Below are positions 62,720 through 64,000 of a stretch of DNA of 64,000 nucleotides, in pieces. Location: NCBI GenBank assembly GCA_905331475.1, contig CAJNYU010002676.1, positions 124,001-188,000 of the forward strand. Reading direction: 5' to 3'. Position numbers and translations under genes: made by a program. The stretch comes from Rotaria socialis (taxonomy: Eukaryota > Rotifera > Eurotatoria > Philodinida > Philodinidae). The notes under the pieces were generated by a model. That model was not told where the DNA came from, ran no database searches, and worked only from the letters and a program-made list of their open reading frames with translations. Numbering within the stretch: the first letter of the stretch is position 1; every line of letters begins with the position of its first letter.

Positions 62720-64000
62720 TTTTTATTTGATATTTAGAACAAACAAATTTACAAAGCGTTTTTTTAAATAAAATCTAATGTGAAAATGACTTGCTCATTA
62801 TTTCTAAGAAAACAAATGTAGATCAATGTGTGTAGTTGTAAACACACAAGTTCGATAAATTTTTTTTATTAATAGATGCAAATTTATAACATTAATAAAT
62901 ACTAAATTATCAAAAATCGCTATGCACTATTGATGAAGCGCGCTTTGATTCCAACTGTCATTTGATTTCCATGAGTAACCATATTACTAGTTGTTAGAAA
63001 TTAAAGCAAAAAATATTTTTGATATAATAAAGAAGTCGACTATGATTAGATTTTGCTTCATTTGAATTGGCAATGATCGATTTATGAGTACTAGGTCATC
63101 GTAAACTTGTTTGCTCAAAAACTTCATTGTTGATTAACGTGTGACTTTCTATCTAGCCGCATAAAAATAAAATTCTGATACTTTTTTCAGTAGATTTGTG
63201 CAACGCAAAACATATATTTTCCGTTGTTTAACAGTTAAAATAACGACGTGACATCTTAGTAATCATCAACAAATTCAAGTCATGCTTCAAGACAACTCAA
63301 TTTAATAAAAGATAATTTAGCAACGGTTCAATAATGTAATAGAACGAAACAACATCGAACATATCAATTTAAGTTACTCAAAGCGTCTTATATAATTTGG
63401 ATTCTTTGATGTAGTTCATTTGATGAATATTAGTAATAATATATGATGATTGGATAGTTAGTAACATGCACATTCTAATGGGAGTTTCGCATAAATTAAT
63501 TTAGAAATTGATGCTCATAATTCATTCAACATGCAATGCTTCTAAAAACAAGCATAGGCGTCTGCCGTCAAATTCTAAGTCCGTCTAATCTTATGAATAT
63601 TCAGAAAGCAGCTCATCTTTAGTCTGGAAAAGAACAATGATTGTAATCAAAAATATTTGCATAAAGGTCAAAATTATTCTTATCATATTATTTTATATTG
63701 ATTTTTAAGTTGTGTTCGAAGAATTTTTAAGAATTATTTTTCAGGTTGATATAAACGTTACTGTCACAAACAACTTCAAGGAGTGTAAATGTGATTAAAT
63801 TGGAATAAGAAATTAATCGGTAGATTTTTAAAGGCATTTTCAAGCATCATTAAACTCTATGTCGATTTTTTCAAGTTGATTCAAGTCGTTTTCTATATTT
63901 CACCTGTTAGATCTTTTATACTTAAAAAAAATACGAAAGCTCATCTGAAACGGTGATTTTTGATTTTCATGGATGTTGATACTAAATCACCAGTGGCAGA
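62720..64000. other. Intergenic; no gene seen
   Basis: AATAAA at about 62,767 probably ends the OTU-like gene. The remaining sequence to the window edge is AT-rich and without a supported feature. Confidence 0.45.

Overview
The window looks like nuclear DNA of a bdelloid rotifer (an Adineta- or Rotaria-like animal). The evidence is very AT-rich intergenic DNA, genes broken by many GT-AG introns of about 45-70 bp, splice-acceptor-like sequences directly upstream of several start codons (bdelloids trans-splice a leader), an intron-free ADP-ribosyltransferase/TPR gene of a type expanded in rotifers, and at least one gene with bacterial- and plant-type domains. The species assignment is inference; the gene models come from reading frames and splice sites only.

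Layout. 1-3,959 (-): 5' part of an AMPA-type ionotropic glutamate receptor, cut by the window edge in its last membrane helix. 6,305-7,225 (+): small acidic protein of unknown function. 10,719-22,479 (+): a 26-exon large lipid transfer protein (apolipophorin/vitellogenin family, about 2,990 aa). 24,217-33,130: a protease-inhibitor locus, with a YbaY-domain/potato-inhibitor-I fusion (-), an orphan serpin reactive-loop exon, a serpin with four alternative reactive-loop terminal exons, and a second serpin with one loop exon. 33,472-33,873 (-): R-SNARE. 35,583-36,449 (+): PEX11-gamma-like. 38,200-38,451 (-): small RING protein. 39,243-40,499: a fold-back element next to a MITE. 40,768-44,960 (+): a small gene with an in-frame TGA, mitochondrial SSB, a CGRRF1-like RING protein and a secreted peptide precursor. 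45-50 kb: gene-poor DNA with a long inverted repeat, minisatellites and AATCGATT-rich DNA. 50,231-53,200 (+): ART-TPR protein. 54,635-55,893 (-): mitochondrial citrate carrier. 57,164-57,823 (+): Ly6/uPAR GPI protein. 58,866-62,719 (+): a large protein with three OTU-like folds and Asn/Gln homopolymers.

The most notable system is the serpin at 27,922-30,930. One constant body (exons 1-3) is followed by four tandem terminal exons. Each starts in the same phase at the hinge, has its own stop codon, and three have their own AATAAA. They are similar on both sides of the loop but differ in the bait residues from about P6, with predicted P1 residues Arg, Lys, Cys and Phe. By splice choice one gene could make inhibitors of different protease classes, as known for Manduca serpin-1 and Drosophila Spn42Da. 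It lies beside a second serpin and a laterally acquired-looking inhibitor fusion. Other leads are the triple pseudo-OTU protein, the ART domain with a QxE instead of an ExE motif, and the new peptide precursor.
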